A stretch of DNA of 64,000 bases, taken from positions 25,896 to 89,895 of the forward strand of contig MKTS01000004.1 of the NCBI GenBank assembly GCA_001898335.1, written 5' to 3'. Under the pieces are notes generated by a model. It did not search any database. It had not been told where the DNA came from and saw only the letters and a list, made by a program, of their open reading frames with translations. Both the position numbers and the translations under genes were made by a program. Below, in pieces: positions 10,079 through 19,100 of this stretch (position 1 is the stretch's first letter; every line of letters starts with the position of its first letter). Origin of the DNA: Mucilaginibacter sp. 44-25 (GTDB lineage: Bacteria; Bacteroidota; Bacteroidia; Sphingobacteriales; Sphingobacteriaceae).

Positions 10079-12493
10079 TTATTTTACAGTAGGCTTAAGC
10101 TTTTTCATAAAAGACAGGAACTTATTACCCTCATCTATCTCCGCGTAATTGTAATTACCATAGCCATAACCGTAACCGGTGATGTTATTGGTGCTCAGCT
10201 CAATATCATTTACAATAAGGTACAGTTGTTTTACCTTTCGGTATTTTTGCAGATCGTTTACGATATTCAGTTGCGACTTGTAGGTGTAATTTTGTCGCAT
10301 TACATAGCAGGTAACATCGGCAAATTCTTCTATCACCAGGGCATCCGATACCTGGCCAACGGGCGCTGTATCAATGATCACGTAATCAAATTTTACCCGC
10401 AATTCCTCAATCAACTCCTTAAGCCTGCTGCTCATCAATATTTCAGCAGGGTTAGGCGGTATTGTGCCCGACGAGATAAAATAGAAATTTTCATTAAAGG
10501 TGGATGGATGTATCAGATCATCTATACAATCCTTATCAGGCGTTATCACGTAATCAGTAAAGCCATAGCTGGCCTGTGTTCCCAGGTATTTCAACAACTT
10601 CGGCTTGCGCAGGTCAAGCTCCAGCAATACCACCTTTTTACCCGATAGTGCAATTGAGTTACCCAGGTTTAAAGAGATAAAGGACTTGCCTTCGCCGCTC
10701 ATGCTTGATGTGAACATGATAACGTTCGATTTTCCCCCATCTGTAATGTATTTGAGATTGGTCCGCAGTGCACGGATCTCTTCGCTTATCACGGTGCGGG
10801 CCTCGTTATAAACCAGCATTTTTTGCTTATGGTTATTCTTGCTTATCTGGCCCAGCACAGCAACGGTAGTATGCTTCTCAATGTCATCCTTTTTGCTGAT
10901 ACGGTTATTGGTGACCTGTCTGATACCAAGGCCAGCTGCCGGTATAAATAAACCGAATAAGGATGCTATAGTATAAATAAAAGACTTTTTGGGAGCGAAA
11001 GGATCCTCATCACTTTCGGCATTATCCAATATGCGGCAGTTAGAGATAGTAGCCTTTTGAGAAATGGCGGTTTCTTCGCGTTTTTGAAGTAAAAAGAGGT
11101 AAAGATCCTGCTTTAAGCTTTGCTGCCGCGAGTAATCCAGATAAACTCTTTCCTTTACCGGTGCATCAGCAATTTTATTACCGATAGCAGCATTTTGCCT
11201 CACTATAGCAGATTGCGATATGTTAAGGCTGTGCTTGTAACTCTTTAAACTGGTTAACAACATATTGCGCGCTGTTTCTATCTGCTGATCCAGATTTTTG
11301 ATGATCGAACTCGACTCCTGCAGGTTGAGTTTTAATTGTTCGCGGCGCAACAGCATTTCATTGTAAGCGTTAATTGCACTACCGAAAGACATATCCTTGG
11401 TGATCAACGAACTGGGCACTACCTGCGAGTTTTTGCCGCTGCTCACGTAACGGTAAAGGTCGTTAACTACGGCAAGCTGCACTTCGGTTTCGTTCAGCTT
11501 TTGCTGATAGTCGCTTGCGCCCTGTACCAGCGCTTTTGCCTGGGCATTAATGTCCGATATTTTGTTGTTGACCTTATATTTTTCCAGGTTCTTTTCTACT
11601 TTGCCCAATTCCGCGCTAACAACGGCGAGCCTGCTATCAATAAATTTAATGGTGCTATCGGCCATGCGTACCTTATTGGATAGATTGTTTTGCAGATAGA
11701 GCTCCATAAATTTCTGCAGAATGAGTTCGCCGCGTTTGGCATTTCCATAGCTTAACTGCACACCTATTACGGTTGATTGCTTATCGCTCAGCGATGCAAC
11801 AAACCTGGCTGCCAGTTCATTCTCAGCTTTCTTGATAGATTTTACCGTTATTTTATAATTGCCATTGGGGTGGAAATACGCAGTTTTTTCGAGATTGATA
11901 GAATAGTCAGGCAGTTTGGTTGGCGAGCCGAAAGTCCCTTTAATATCAAGGTCACTATCAGCATCTGTTAATTGATAATGTTGGTTATCAAGCACCACGA
12001 TGTTGTAATTATTTGACCGGGTTACTTCATTATTTGAAAGAACGATATTGAAAGGCGCGTTATCAAAAAGCTCCTTTTTCATGAGGCCGCTTTTATCGTA
12101 CAAATGGACATTGATATTCATTTCAGTGATCACACGTCGCAACAGATTGCGCGACTCGAGCACCCTTACCTCATTGTATGAATTGCTTTTGATGTCGAAA
12201 AGGGCCGACAGGTCGGAGTTCACACCATTGGATAGTAGTTTGGATGGTGAGTTTTTCTCATCCTCAATAATGATCTTTCCGGTAACATTCCATTGCTTTG
12301 GAGTATATTGGATAAAAAGGAAACCTATTAGTAAACTTACCAGCACGCCGCCTGCAAAAAGGTACCAATAATTACCTATCACAGCAAGCAGTTGCCTTAC
12401 CTCGCCTACATCATCCTGTTTTTTGTAGGTAAAATCCAGTTTGTCAGCTAATATGTCCCTGTCAATCATATTCATCCAAATTTTAGATAGCAA
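10079..12493 (-). CDS. Wzc-like polysaccharide co-polymerase and tyrosine kinase
   Basis: 804 residues; the ATG nine codons inside (MIDRD, at 12469) is an alternative start. An N-terminal Wzz domain follows a first membrane segment (YLFAGGVLVSLLIGFLF, about residues 43-60). A long periplasmic coiled-coil region follows, then a second segment (FIYTIASLFGLFIPAAGLGI, about residue 505). The cytoplasmic BY-kinase domain has Walker A SSMSGEGKS (about residue 600), Walker A' LLELDLRKPK and Walker B VIIDTAPVGQ. A C-terminal tyrosine cluster (YGYGYGNYNY) would be autophosphorylated. It controls chain length and export and heads the operon downstream of array B. Confidence 0.92.
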   Translation of the reverse strand: MLSKIWMNMIDRDILADKLDFTYKKQDDVGEVRQLLAVIGNYWYLFAGGVLVSLLIGFLFIQYTPKQWNVTGKIIIEDEKNSPSKLLSNGVNSDLSALFDIKSNSYNEVRVLESRNLLRRVITEMNINVHLYDKSGLMKKELFDNAPFNIVLSNNEVTRSNNYNIVVLDNQHYQLTDADSDLDIKGTFGSPTKLPDYSINLEKTAYFHPNGNYKITVKSIKKAENELAARFVASLSDKQSTVIGVQLSYGNAKRGELILQKFMELYLQNNLSNKVRMADSTIKFIDSRLAVVSAELGKVEKNLEKYKVNNKISDINAQAKALVQGASDYQQKLNETEVQLAVVNDLYRYVSSGKNSQVVPSSLITKDMSFGSAINAYNEMLLRREQLKLNLQESSSIIKNLDQQIETARNMLLTSLKSYKHSLNISQSAIVRQNAAIGNKIADAPVKERVYLDYSRQQSLKQDLYLFLLQKREETAISQKATISNCRILDNAESDEDPFAPKKSFIYTIASLFGLFIPAAGLGIRQVTNNRISKKDDIEKHTTVAVLGQISKNNHKQKMLVYNEARTVISEEIRALRTNLKYITDGGKSNVIMFTSSMSGEGKSFISLNLGNSIALSGKKVVLLELDLRKPKLLKYLGTQASYGFTDYVITPDKDCIDDLIHPSTFNENFYFISSGTIPPNPAEILMSSRLKELIEELRVKFDYVIIDTAPVGQVSDALVIEEFADVTCYVMRQNYTYKSQLNIVNDLQKYRKVKQLYLIVNDIELSTNNITGYGYGYGNYNYAEIDEGNKFLSFMKKLKPTVK

Positions 12494-12580
12494 ATAGCGG
12501 CTGGGCGGAAGGCTTATTGCTGGTGTTCTCTTGTACTAATTTAATTAAATAGGATTGTTCAGTTTAAGGATACACAACAA

Positions 12581-12616
12581 TGGATAAAGTGAATACAGTG
12601 GATGGAATGAACAAAA
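12581..12616 (+). promoter_or_regulatory. Array B of TGRAY 9-bp direct repeats
   Basis: Four units start at exactly 9-bp steps: TGGAT at 12581, TGAAT at 12590, TGGAT at 12599 and TGAAC at 12608, each followed by four A/G-rich bases. It lies about 90-120 bp upstream of the start of the Wzc-like gene. The regular 9-bp phase and match to arrays A and C suggest an operator for a multimeric regulator. Orientation relative to the target gene is opposite to that of array C. Confidence 0.5.
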
Positions 12617-12735
12617 AGAATGGCCGGAAAGCTCATAGATCAACCGGCTAAACAAAAAAACGGTAACAGGTCTACATAGTTAAACTTTAAAGCGTATGCC
12701 GTTTGTACGTTATGCCGAATACGCTGTATATAAAC

Positions 12736-12764
12736 AAGTAACCCCGCTTTTTGCGGGGTTACTT
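12736..12764. terminator. Intrinsic terminator hairpin
   Basis: A perfect 12-bp stem (AAGTAACCCCGC paired with GCGGGGTTACTT) closes a TTTTT loop. It lies 22 bp beyond the stop codon of the minus-strand HTH gene and probably ends the adhesin operon transcript before the exopolysaccharide promoter. Confidence 0.8.
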
Positions 12765-12785
12765 ACACACTATGAAATCCTCTAA

Positions 12786-13124
12786 CTATTCCCTGTCATC
12801 ATAAAACCCGGGAGCAATTGCCACGGACAGCAATATACCCATGTGCTTATCCAACAATTTTTTCCACCAAAACTGGTAATTACGCGGGTAAACAACCCTG
12901 TCGTGATGGTCTTTGCGGCCAAGTTCCTCAAGCGCGAGTAACTTGTACATTACCCTGCGTGAGTGATCAACCACCGCATGCGACCGTTTGGTGTAACCTA
13001 ATGCCTGGTTAATTTCACGATTAGTTTTACCCAGTAAGATCAGGTTAAAAATATCGATATGATGGGTTGAAAACCCCTTCGTTTTTAAAGTTGGTCTGGT
13101 TGAAAAAATTACGTTAGTTTTCAT
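12786..13124 (-). CDS. Small LuxR-type HTH protein
   Basis: 112 residues. Residues 18-75 resemble a LuxR/GerE helix-turn-helix: GFSTHHIDIFNLILLGKTNR, then EINQALGY and a recognition-helix-like stretch ending VMYKLLALEELGRKD. The canonical TxxNH recognition residues are altered (HAVVDHSRRVMYKL). There is no receiver or sensor domain. It lies 24 bp downstream of the OmpA-like gene and is the last gene of the adhesin operon. It is a plausible candidate for binding the TGAAC arrays, but nothing in the sequence proves this. Confidence 0.65.
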   Translation of the reverse strand: MKTNVIFSTRPTLKTKGFSTHHIDIFNLILLGKTNREINQALGYTKRSHAVVDHSRRVMYKLLALEELGRKDHHDRVVYPRNYQFWWKKLLDKHMGILLSVAIAPGFYDDRE

Positions 13125-13148
13125 TGCTTTACTTCTCCTTTACATTTT

Positions 13149-15131
13149 CTATTCTACTTTTATCACAGCAAACTCAGTGCGCCTGTTAAGCTGCCGGCCA
13201 GCAGGATTATCCTTGCCGTTGGGTAACGTGTTAGGTGCAATTGGGCGGCGTTCGCCGTACCCTTTTGCATAAATGCGGTCTTCGGCAATGCCCATGCTAA
13301 TGATGTAGTCTACACAAGCTTGCGCGCGGCGCTGCGACAGGGCCATATTGTACTGGTCGCTGCCTTTAGCATCGGTATGAGCAGCCAGTTCTACTTTTAT
13401 TTTAGGATTATCCTTCATTGTGGTAACCAGTTCATTCAGTACCGTTCTTGATTCCGGGCGAAGGGTGGCTTTATCGTAGTCATAAAGCACATTGTTGATC
13501 ACAATAGGCTTATCTTTCTTAAAGGCTTGCAGGCATATATCAGGGTTAAACAAGGTATCTCCCTGCATCTCGCGGCCCGCTGCAGGTACCGGCAATACTT
13601 TGGTAAAGTAGCCTTCTTTCTCAAGCACCAGATTGTAAGGCCTGCTGGTTTTTACATTAAAGCTGTACCGCGCGGTTTTATCGGTTACCATAGATTTAAT
13701 GGTTTGCTTACTTAACGAATCAACAAAACTTACCTTAACGCCGGCAAGTGCTTTACGGGTATCGCAATCAACCACCAGGCCGCTTAACGCATGGCGTTTA
13801 TCATAAGCTTCGAAAAGGTTTAAACAGCAATCAGATTCCCTGTCAGAGCTGATGTAGAACTTATTGGTGTTAGCCGGATCGGGCACGTAGTACAGATCGT
13901 CTTTGGCAGAATTCATTGGGTAACCCATATTCACCGGGGTGCTCCAATTGCCATTGTTGTTCATGGTTTCAAAAAAATCAAAACCACCTAAACCGGTGAA
14001 GCCTTTTGAGCTGTAAACCAGGCGCTTGTTTTGAACATCGTAATACGGTGTCTGTTCATTCTGGCTGGTGTTCACCATTGAACCAAGATTTTTTGAATTA
14101 ATGGGACTGCCGTCGCCATTGAGATCGGCTACCCAAATATCGTCGCCACCATAGCCACCAGGCTTGGTTGATGCAAAGTACATTTGTTTACCATCGGCAG
14201 TAATATATGGTTGTATAGAGTTAAAACCTTCGGCATTTACATTAGCGTTTAATTTTTCGGGGGCACCCCAAACACCATCGATGCCTTTACGGCTGGTATA
14301 AATAGCATAGGTTGATTTGCTACCCACCTTAAACCAACGGGTAAAATAAATATGCTGCCCATCGGGTGTGAAGGCCGGCGTACCGTATTCCAGCTCTTTA
14401 CTTTTCATGCTGCCATCATCTTTAAACTGTACTTGCTGCGGCTGGCCGCTGCCATCATTCTTCAGCATGTAAAGCCTGTTCACATGAGTTTTTTCATCCC
14501 TGGCAAACCTTGATGAAGTAAAATAGCTGACGCCATCTTTGAGATACATGGCATAGTCAGACCCATCAGAAGACCAAGGGCCTTTACGTTTTGCAACATC
14601 TATCAGCAACGGGTATTTATATTGTTCCTTTGCAAAGCGGCAATTGGTGATCTCCTTATCAGCAATGGCGCGGTATTTTGCATCGCCTTTGTAATTCGCA
14701 TTAAAATCTGTAAGCTGTTTTATAGCTTCGTCAAAACGCTGGTTGGCACGCAGGCACACGCCATACCAAAGGCGGCTCAGCGGAAATTTAGCTTCATCGC
14801 CTTCCTGTAGTACACGATAGTACCATGGTTCGGCTTCCAGGTAATTTTCATATCCGCGGTATGATTCGCCCAACTGATAGGCGATGTACGACTTGTCGCT
14901 TACCTTACCCTCCCTTAATTTGCTCACCTTTCCGCCGCCGCTGTAGGGGATAGATTGCTGGATAACAAGGTTCATGCCCTCTGCCGCTTTGCGGTAATAG
15001 TAAGCAGCTTCGTAATAATCCTTATTATTAAAGGCTTTATCGGCCAGTGCACGAGGGTTATCCTTGCTGTACTGTGCATGTACGGGCGCTGTTGCCGCAA
15101 TTAATAATAATATGGTTAATAGTTTTTTCAT
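13149..15131 (-). CDS. OmpA-family protein with TPR and PD40 propeller
   Basis: 660 residues from the ATG at 15131. An upstream in-frame ATG at 15272 would overlap the preceding gene and lacks a signal peptide. The signal peptide is MKKLLTILLLIAATAPVHAQ. Next come TPR-like helices (to about residue 170) and a PD40/WD40-like propeller with FTPDGQHIYFTRW and ITADGKQMYFASTKPGG. A CarboxypepD_reg-like insert follows (LSGLVVDCDTRKALAGVKVS), then a C-terminal OmpA domain (YDYDKATLRPES, AAHTDAKGS, LNRRTEF) that should bind peptidoglycan. This architecture is common beside PorP/SprF genes in type IX secretion/gliding loci. It starts 10 bp after the PorP gene. Confidence 0.87.
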   Translation of the reverse strand: MKKLLTILLLIAATAPVHAQYSKDNPRALADKAFNNKDYYEAAYYYRKAAEGMNLVIQQSIPYSGGGKVSKLREGKVSDKSYIAYQLGESYRGYENYLEAEPWYYRVLQEGDEAKFPLSRLWYGVCLRANQRFDEAIKQLTDFNANYKGDAKYRAIADKEITNCRFAKEQYKYPLLIDVAKRKGPWSSDGSDYAMYLKDGVSYFTSSRFARDEKTHVNRLYMLKNDGSGQPQQVQFKDDGSMKSKELEYGTPAFTPDGQHIYFTRWFKVGSKSTYAIYTSRKGIDGVWGAPEKLNANVNAEGFNSIQPYITADGKQMYFASTKPGGYGGDDIWVADLNGDGSPINSKNLGSMVNTSQNEQTPYYDVQNKRLVYSSKGFTGLGGFDFFETMNNNGNWSTPVNMGYPMNSAKDDLYYVPDPANTNKFYISSDRESDCCLNLFEAYDKRHALSGLVVDCDTRKALAGVKVSFVDSLSKQTIKSMVTDKTARYSFNVKTSRPYNLVLEKEGYFTKVLPVPAAGREMQGDTLFNPDICLQAFKKDKPIVINNVLYDYDKATLRPESRTVLNELVTTMKDNPKIKVELAAHTDAKGSDQYNMALSQRRAQACVDYIISMGIAEDRIYAKGYGERRPIAPNTLPNGKDNPAGRQLNRRTEFAVIKVE

Positions 15132-15141
15132 AAGCATAAGA

Positions 15142-16149
15142 TTATAGCCTTGGGCAAATAGGTTCCGGCTCCTGTATACGCCTGCGGAATACGTAGCTGA
15201 TAGATAACTCAATACCGCCCTGGCCAAAAGCCGACCGGGTTTGTGTGGTATTAAAATCATAGCTGGCGCCAATGATCATATTATTAAAATGGTAGCCTAC
15301 GTTAGCTATGGCAGCGTCTTTAAAGCGGTACATAGCGCCTAAAATGAGGCCCTTATCAGCGTCAACCTTAAACTCGCTGTACGCACCCGCTGCCTTTTCC
15401 TGGGCTTTTTGCTGTTTCATGTAAATAGCATGCGGCACCAGGTCAAAACTCTCATTTATCTTTAGGCGAATACCCGCATGGGCAGTATAGCGCATCGGCA
15501 GGCGCTGCGCGGTACTGGTATTAGATGCCATAGCGATGGGATCTTTTGAACGAGCCAGATGCGACACACTGAACCCGCCAAAGAAGTTAGCATTGTGCGA
15601 TGGGTCGCCGTCATAATAGAAAGCACCCGCACCGGCATCAAATACAGTGGCGTTGGTGTTCAGGAAGTTCTCATTACTTGGTAAGGTTGGGTCAAACCCG
15701 CTGGCAGGGTTAAACTGACTGCCGTATTGCGCCTTATTAGCATCAAAAAAACGGTTGATCAACCCTGCCTGCACGCCAAAGCTTACCTTTTTGTAACCAT
15801 CATTTGATATGGCGATGTTGTATGAGAACGAGCCATAGGCCGAGAAGTAGTTATACCCGATGTCGCCGGCACCTTGATTCAGGATGTTAACGCCTACACC
15901 CACACGGTCTGTAGGCCTGAAATCGGCAGAAACGGCACCGGTTTGATAAGCATTATTAATGGTGGCATACTGGTTTTTAAAATTTCCGGTTACCCGGGCA
16001 TCTCCATTAAAAACGCCTGTTAGCGCAGGGTTAAGATACATGGGATAAGCATAATACTGCGAAAAATGCGGATCTATTTGGGCAAAGAGTCGGTTGGCTG
16101 CTCCTATCAGGAGCAGCACCGCTATCATAACTATTATCTTTTTTTTCAT
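15142..16149 (-). CDS. PorP/SprF family type IX secretion membrane protein
   Basis: 335 residues. The signal peptide MKKKIIVMIAVLLLIGA...LFAQ is followed by the family signature IDPHFSQYYAYPMYLNPALT, and a beta-barrel-like remainder with alternating aromatic strands (VGVGVNILNQGAGDIGYNYF). PorP/SprF proteins are outer-membrane beta-barrels. In known cases SprF is needed for secretion of its neighbouring large adhesin SprB. Here the gene lies 19 bp after a giant CHU_C-ended protein, giving the same pairing. Confidence 0.9.
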   Translation of the reverse strand: MKKKIIVMIAVLLLIGAANRLFAQIDPHFSQYYAYPMYLNPALTGVFNGDARVTGNFKNQYATINNAYQTGAVSADFRPTDRVGVGVNILNQGAGDIGYNYFSAYGSFSYNIAISNDGYKKVSFGVQAGLINRFFDANKAQYGSQFNPASGFDPTLPSNENFLNTNATVFDAGAGAFYYDGDPSHNANFFGGFSVSHLARSKDPIAMASNTSTAQRLPMRYTAHAGIRLKINESFDLVPHAIYMKQQKAQEKAAGAYSEFKVDADKGLILGAMYRFKDAAIANVGYHFNNMIIGASYDFNTTQTRSAFGQGGIELSISYVFRRRIQEPEPICPRL

Positions 16150-16168
16150 GTGAATAGATTTAGAGAGA

Positions 16169-19100
16169 TTATCTGATCAGTGTTACGGTACCTTTTTTCC
16201 TGACCACCTGGCCACTGTTGAGAGTTACATCTGCGTAGTACACGTAAACACCTACTGGTTGCGCATGTCCTTTATAAGTACCGTCCCAACCTGCAGTTTT
16301 ATTAGTAGTGCGGAACTGCTGCTCGCCCCACTGATCGTACACAGCAAAAGTTATACTCTTAATGTTGGTGCCATACACATACAGCACATCGTTGTTACCA
16401 TCCCCATTAGGTGTAAAGGCGTTTGGAATAAATATTCCGTCACCGAACGGATTAGAGCTGGTACCGGTAACCGCGTTAGAATTTGCACTCAACTGGCAGG
16501 CACTTGCCCCCAACGCACGCACCACAATGGTTACCGATTGGTTAGGGTTTAGCCCGCCAACCGTATGCGTTAAACCATTAGCGCCCGAGCTTGGGGCTAT
16601 GTATGTAGCACCATTATCCAAACTCACCTCGTAGCCTGTGGCATCTGGCGCCGAATTGTAAGCGAAGGTTACGCTTGAAGTGGTGGTGGTTTGTACAGTA
16701 ACCACCGGTGCAGGCAGCGGGCCTAACACCTTAACGGTAACTGCCGCGCGTGTTGCAGATACACAACTTGTAGCTGTACTTACCGCCTCTACATAATAAG
16801 TAGTGGTATTAGTAAGCACCGGGGTGACGAAGCTGGTACCTGTAAATAGCGCTGTTCCGCCGGTTGCATTAGCATACCACTTTAAGGTTGTACCTGCTTC
16901 TGCTGTCGCAGTAATGGTGGTGGTGTTGTTAGGGCATATTTCTGTACCGCTTGTAGATGCTACTGGTACAGCCGGCCCCTGGTTAACAGTAACTATTACC
17001 TGTGTACGGGTTGCCGACGGACAGCCATCCTCGTTAATCGCTTCTACATAATAAGTGGTATTGGCATTTAACACCGGCGTATTGTAGGCGGTACCGGTGA
17101 AGGCGGCTGTGCCTCCCGTAGCCACGGTGTAAAACTTATAAGTAAAGTTCGGTTGCGCATTGGTAACGTTCAGCACCGCGCTTGTGCCGGCACATGTTGT
17201 CACCGGCACATCGTTAGCGATAACCGGCGGCGCGGGTGCCGGCCTTGTGGTAACCTGTACCATGGCCAGATTACTGCTGCTGCAACCGTTGCTGTTAAAT
17301 GCAGCTACATAGAAATTTGTAGTTGCCGTAACAGCATCTGTTACATAGGTTGGCCCGGTGAACAATACAGTGGTTTGTGCCGGAGAGCTGTACCATTTGT
17401 AAGTAATACCATTCTGCGGAGCGGCAACACTTAGCGTAGCACTGCTGCCAGGGCATACCGCCACATTTGTTGCAGTAACCGTTGGATCGGGTGGCAGCGG
17501 GCTAACGGTAACCGTAAACGGAGTGCGGGTTGACGGGTTACAGTTGCCTGCACTTGCAGCTTCAACATAGTATGTTGTTGTTGCCGAAATATTCACCGTG
17601 TATTCCGTGCCGGTGTACAGGAGCATGCCACCTGTGGCCGCCGTGTACCATCTGTAAACCAGATCGGCCTGCGGGTTAGCGATCGTGATGGTGAAGTCGC
17701 TGCCATTGCAAGCCACTAAACCACCTGCCGGTGCCTGTACCTGCGGAGGATTGGGAGCAGGCACAACGGTTATATCTGCACGGGCGCGGGTTGCGCTTGT
17801 ACAGTTCCCTTGTACGGCCTCAACAAACAGCGATACGTTTGAAGTTACATTGTTAAGTGTGTAGCTCGTACCTGTAAATACCGGTGTGGCCGATGTGGCA
17901 TCTGTATAGAAATTGTATTGTTGACCGGCTACCGGGTTGTTAACGCTAATGGTAACTGAACCTCCGGTACAAACTATAGTGCTGTTTGCGCTAAGCGCAG
18001 GTGCATTAATAACCCCTGTTACGGCAACGGCTACCGCGGCACGGCCACCATTGTTAATACAGCCGCCGGCATTGTTCACCGCCTCTACATAGAATGTTGT
18101 GTTTTGGCTGATCGGCGCAGTGGTAATGGTTGCACCGGTATAAGCTATTGTACCAGCGGTTGCTGTGGTGTACCAATTGTAGGTAACCCCTGCATCAGGG
18201 TTGGTAACGCTTAATGTTGCGGTGCCGCCTGTACAAACTTGTATGTTAGGTGCATCTACACCCGGTTTAGCAGGGCGCGGATTTACAGTAACTATAGCTG
18301 TTGTGCGCGATGGGCTTGCACAAGTACCGTTGCTTAACTCGGCATAATAGGTGCTGTTGGTAAGCGGCGTTACGGTATAGCTTGGCCCGGTGAATAATAA
18401 TGTGCCGTTGGTGGCAGCATCATACCAGCGTACCGTTGCAGTGCCAGCGTTAGTGACGGTAAACGTTACGGTTTCGCCGGCGCAGATGGTTGCCGCTGTT
18501 TGGTTAAGCGTTGGGTTTACCGGTGATGGCGTTACGTTTGCGGTTACCGCCACACGGTTAGGGTTAGCACAACCGTTTGATGTGCGGCTACTGCCTACAT
18601 AATAAGTTGTAGTGGCATTTAATGCCGGGGTTGTAAAAGTTACGCCCGTACCTGCCACTGTATTGCCGGTAGCGCTGGTGTACCAGGTATAGGTAACACC
18701 TGCCTTAGGATTGTTCACCGTAAATGTAGCTGTTGAGCCTGAGCATATATTTAAAGTTGACAGGTTTACAATAGGTGCATCAACCTGCTTGCTTGCATAG
18801 TAAACATCAGCAGTATTAAATAAGGCAGCTACGGCACTGTTTAATCTTATCTCGATACGATCAAAAGCAGCTTTTGGTGCAAACCTGATGATAGCGGTGC
18901 GGCCACCGGCCAGCACTCGTAAACCGATGAGGCTGCTGCTCAGGTTTATCCTGTCACCGTTATAAGTAGCACCATTGTAAGAAGCTATCTGCAATTGGTT
19001 AAGTACCGTTGCGGAAGCTATATTAGCCGGTATAGCTATTTTAACCGTAACACTATCGCCTGCTAAACCGCCATCGCTGAATATGAGTTGCTGGGCCACG

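Larger units (their letters stand above)
12494..12785. other. Intergenic region upstream of the exopolysaccharide operon
   Basis: These 292 bp separate the Wzc-like gene from the end of the small HTH gene on the same strand. They contain array B (12581-12616) and the strong hairpin at 12736-12764. No small ORF or RNA gene is convincing here. The promoter of the exopolysaccharide operon is expected between about 12500 and 12730. Confidence 0.6.

Noticed and set aside
15132..15272. N-terminal extension of the OmpA-like protein from the ATG at 15272
   Set aside because: It would overlap the PorP gene by over 100 bp and bury the clear signal peptide that starts at 15131.
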